DNA of 7,549 nucleotides from Desulfobulbaceae bacterium (GTDB lineage Bacteria > Desulfobacterota > Desulfobulbia > Desulfobulbales > SURF-16), in NCBI GenBank assembly GCA_024763495.1, contig JANTFJ010000114.1, positions 1 to 7,549 of the forward strand, given 5' to 3'. This document shows, in pieces, positions 6,078 to 7,549 of the stretch. Within the stretch, counting starts at the first letter, position 1, and each line of letters opens with the position of its first letter. Both the position numbers and the translations under genes were made by a program. The notes below the pieces were generated by a model, which saw nothing but the letters and a program-made list of their open reading frames with translations, searched no databases and was not told the origin of the DNA.

Positions 6078-7267
6078 AACATCCGGTTTCTTCCATAGAA
6101 ATATTTGCCTCCTTTCTCCGCCTGGGACTCACTGCTTTTGGCGGCCCGGCCATGGTCGCCTATATCCGCGAGCTCTGCGTTAAAAAAAAGGCTTGGGTTT
6201 CCCCGGAAAATTTCCAGGAAGGAATCGCCCTGGTGCAGACCGTGCCCGGCGCGACCGCCATGCAGGCTGCAGCCTACGCCGGACTGCGGGCCGGTGGATC
6301 TCCAGGAGCCCTGGCTGCCTATACCGGCTTTGCCCTGCCCACCTTCATCTTTATGCTGCTGCTGTCAGCGGCCTACAAAATGGGCCAGGATGTCCCGGCC
6401 ATAATTTCCCTGTTCAACGGCCTGCAGGTAATTGTCATTGCCCTGGTGGCCAATGCGGCAACAAGTTTTTCTAAAAAAACAATCAAATCATGGCATGATA
6501 TTCTCCTCACCCTGGCCGGGGCGCTTTACATAATTTTTTCCGGCAGTCCGGTTACCGTTATAATCTGTTCGGTCGCCATCGGCCCCCTGCTCTACCGCCG
6601 AACCGGTAAAGCGGCTGACAACGACCGAAAACAGGTAGAAAAAACCGCAGAATATAAAAAAAATCAGCAGAAATTTCAACAGCAGACATTCCGGTTCGGC
6701 CTGGGCCTGACCATTATCATGGCAATTCTGCTGATCCTGCTGATTTTTTTTATGCCGAAACAGTTTACCCTGGCCTGCCTGATGTTGAAAATCGACATCT
6801 TTGCCTTTGGCGGCGGTTACGCTTCCCTGCCCCTTATGCTTCATGAAATTGTCGAAGCCCGGCACCTGCTGGACGAAAAAACCCTGCTGGACGGTATTGC
6901 TTTAGGCCAGGTAACGCCCGGCCCCATAGTTATTACCGCCACTTTTGTCGGCTACCTGCTTTACGGCATAAGCGGGGCCATCATTGCCACCATAGCAATT
7001 TTTACCCCTTCCTTCCTGGTTATTCTCCTGGTAACTCCATGGTTTGACAAGATAAAAACCAACACATCCTTTCAACACGCCATGCGGGCTGTTGTCTGCT
7101 CTTTTGTCGGCCTGCTGATTGCCGTAACCATCCGCTTTTCCCTGGCCATAGAATGGCAATGGTTATCGGCAATTATCTGCCTGGCCGCCTTTATTGCCCT
7201 GTATCGTAAAGTGGATATTCTCTGGGTGGTGCTGGGCGGCGGGCTGCTGTCAACAATTTTGCTCTAA
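6074..7267 (+). CDS. chrA: ChrA-family chromate transporter, two-domain
   Basis: Inner-membrane protein of the CHR family, whose studied members export chromate. The 397 residues form the long two-domain type, with two homologous halves. The N-half has FGGP (22-25) and LVQTVPGATAMQ (53-64). The C-half has the canonical FAFGGGYASLPL (243-254), then GIALGQVTPGPIVITATFVGY (274-294). A charged Lys/Gln-rich cytoplasmic linker at about 176-206 divides them. Many hydrophobic segments are visible, roughly ten or more. The N-half departs from the textbook FGGPxAH and PGPxSSQ motifs (here FGGPAMVAY and PGATAMQ), so transport of chromate rather than another oxyanion is not certain. The start is a TTG at 6074 that overlaps the TGA of the preceding gene (TTGA). 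No better start precedes the first FGGP motif, and the next in-frame ATG would cut into that motif. Family is secure; substrate and exact start are not. Confidence 0.92.
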   Translation: MKHPVSSIEIFASFLRLGLTAFGGPAMVAYIRELCVKKKAWVSPENFQEGIALVQTVPGATAMQAAAYAGLRAGGSPGALAAYTGFALPTFIFMLLLSAAYKMGQDVPAIISLFNGLQVIVIALVANAATSFSKKTIKSWHDILLTLAGALYIIFSGSPVTVIICSVAIGPLLYRRTGKAADNDRKQVEKTAEYKKNQQKFQQQTFRFGLGLTIIMAILLILLIFFMPKQFTLACLMLKIDIFAFGGGYASLPLMLHEIVEARHLLDEKTLLDGIALGQVTPGPIVITATFVGYLLYGISGAIIATIAIFTPSFLVILLVTPWFDKIKTNTSFQHAMRAVVCSFVGLLIAVTIRFSLAIEWQWLSAIICLAAFIALYRKVDILWVVLGGGLLSTILL

Positions 7268-7287
7268 TCTGCCAATATATTGATTTT

Positions 7288-7302
7288 TGTGAACTGTTCA
7301 CA
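7288..7302. repeat. Perfect palindrome TGTGAAC-T-GTTCACA
   Basis: Seven-base arms around a single T, starting 21 bases after the chrA stop. As RNA it could form a 6-bp stem with a 3-base loop, but the bases that follow (CCCTTAAAA) are not a U-run, so it is a poor intrinsic terminator. It could be a protein-binding site or part of the adjoining repeat. Confidence 0.6.
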
Positions 7303-7326
7303 CCCTTAAAACTCATAACCGTAAAA
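7301..7326 (-). repeat. Short blocks shared with the left flank (right copy)
   Basis: CACCCTTAAAAC (7301-7312) and ACCGTAAAA (7318-7326) are the reverse complements of 270-281 and 243-251. They overlap the end of the 7-1-7 palindrome on one side and lie 15 bases from the ~65-bp repeat copy on the other. Confidence 0.4.
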
Positions 7327-7340
7327 AAACACCAAACTTT

Positions 7341-7404
7341 AACTGCTTACAGGGTGCCGGAGGTTTTCGTCATCAGACCTGTGCCGCCATAGTTATACGT
7401 AAAC
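7341..7404 (-). repeat. Right copy of the inverted ~65-bp repeat
   Basis: Reverse-complement partner of 1-66. The match is strongest over TTACAGGGTGCCG (7347-7359) and ATACGTAA (7395-7402), with mostly single-base substitutions between. This copy lacks the second palindrome arm seen in the left copy. On the minus strand it gives only a short open stretch closed by stops, so it is non-coding as far as I can see. Confidence 0.75.
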
Positions 7405-7466
7405 TTTCTGACTTGTTGTTTTGTTAATGATTTCTATAAATTATACAATTTTCAGCATAGATATAT

Positions 7467-7499
7467 CGTCATTCCGGCATGTCTTTAGCCGGAATCCAG
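7467..7499. repeat. Small REP-like dispersed repeat (GTCATTCC...GGAATCCAG)
   Basis: CGTCATTCCGGC and GCCGGAATCCAG enclose a 9-base spacer. The arms ATTCCGGC (7471-7478) and GCCGGAAT (7488-7495) pair perfectly. The form matches the CGTCATTCCCGC...GCGGGAATCCAG hairpin elements that are widespread in intergenic regions of many proteobacteria (similar in core to the Neisseria ATTCC/GGAAT type). It is normally non-coding and present in many copies. Confidence 0.7.
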
Positions 7500-7549
7500 G
7501 GATCATCGGCTAACTTTATGGATCGGAGTCTCGTTCCTCGCTTACCTCC

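Larger units (their letters stand above)
7268..7549. other. Gene-free region downstream of chrA
   Basis: No credible reading frame on either strand. The region holds the 7-1-7 palindrome, the inverted repeat copy, an AT-rich stretch (about 7411-7466) and the REP-like element. No intrinsic terminator with a U-run follows chrA, so the end of the transcript is not defined by sequence alone. Confidence 0.6.

Noticed and set aside
1..7404. Composite transposon or genomic island bounded by the inverted repeats
   Set aside because: The genes between are housekeeping (valS, purB) and efflux genes with even composition, there is no transposase or integrase, and the repeat copies differ by about a quarter of positions, so recent joint mobility is unlikely.

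Overview
The window suggests a Gram-negative bacterium with two membranes, most likely in or near the Desulfobacterota (former Deltaproteobacteria). This is inferred from three things: a TolC-type outer-membrane protein with a signal peptide, a small DUF4911-type protein that I associate with that group, and an adenylosuccinate lyase of the long, human-like class. Base composition is moderate and looks even across the genes, so no coding region stands out as recently acquired.

Layout. Positions 1-412 hold no gene. They carry a repeat copy at the very edge (1-66), two stacked inverted repeats (53-104), a pyrimidine-rich stretch and the leader of valS. Five genes then follow on the plus strand: valS (413-3079), purB (3114-4559), a 66-residue DUF4911-like protein (4567-4767), a TolC-family outer-membrane channel (4770-6077) and a ChrA-family chromate transporter (6074-7267). 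The gaps are 34, 7 and 2 bases, then a 4-base overlap. I see no terminator or convincing promoter between them, so the set could be one transcription unit. Positions 7268-7549 hold no gene; they contain a perfect 7-1-7 palindrome, an inverted second copy of the edge repeat and a small dispersed repeat of the GTCATTCC...GGAATCCAG kind.

How the genes relate. The first two are housekeeping genes: charging of tRNA-Val, and two steps of purine synthesis. The last two are envelope proteins. The TolC-like protein would form an outer-membrane/periplasmic channel, and ChrA an inner-membrane anion carrier. Their reading frames overlap and a hairpin sits just ahead of the chrA start, so they are probably translated together. 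No periplasmic adaptor gene is present, so a joint function is a hypothesis only.

The least expected signal is non-coding. The two ends of the window carry inverted copies of a roughly 65-bp sequence (about 51 of 66 aligned positions by hand). Further inward, shorter blocks are shared in the same order. This looks like an undescribed dispersed repeat family flanking a housekeeping/efflux operon. I see no CRISPR array, tRNA, rRNA, transposase or defence gene.
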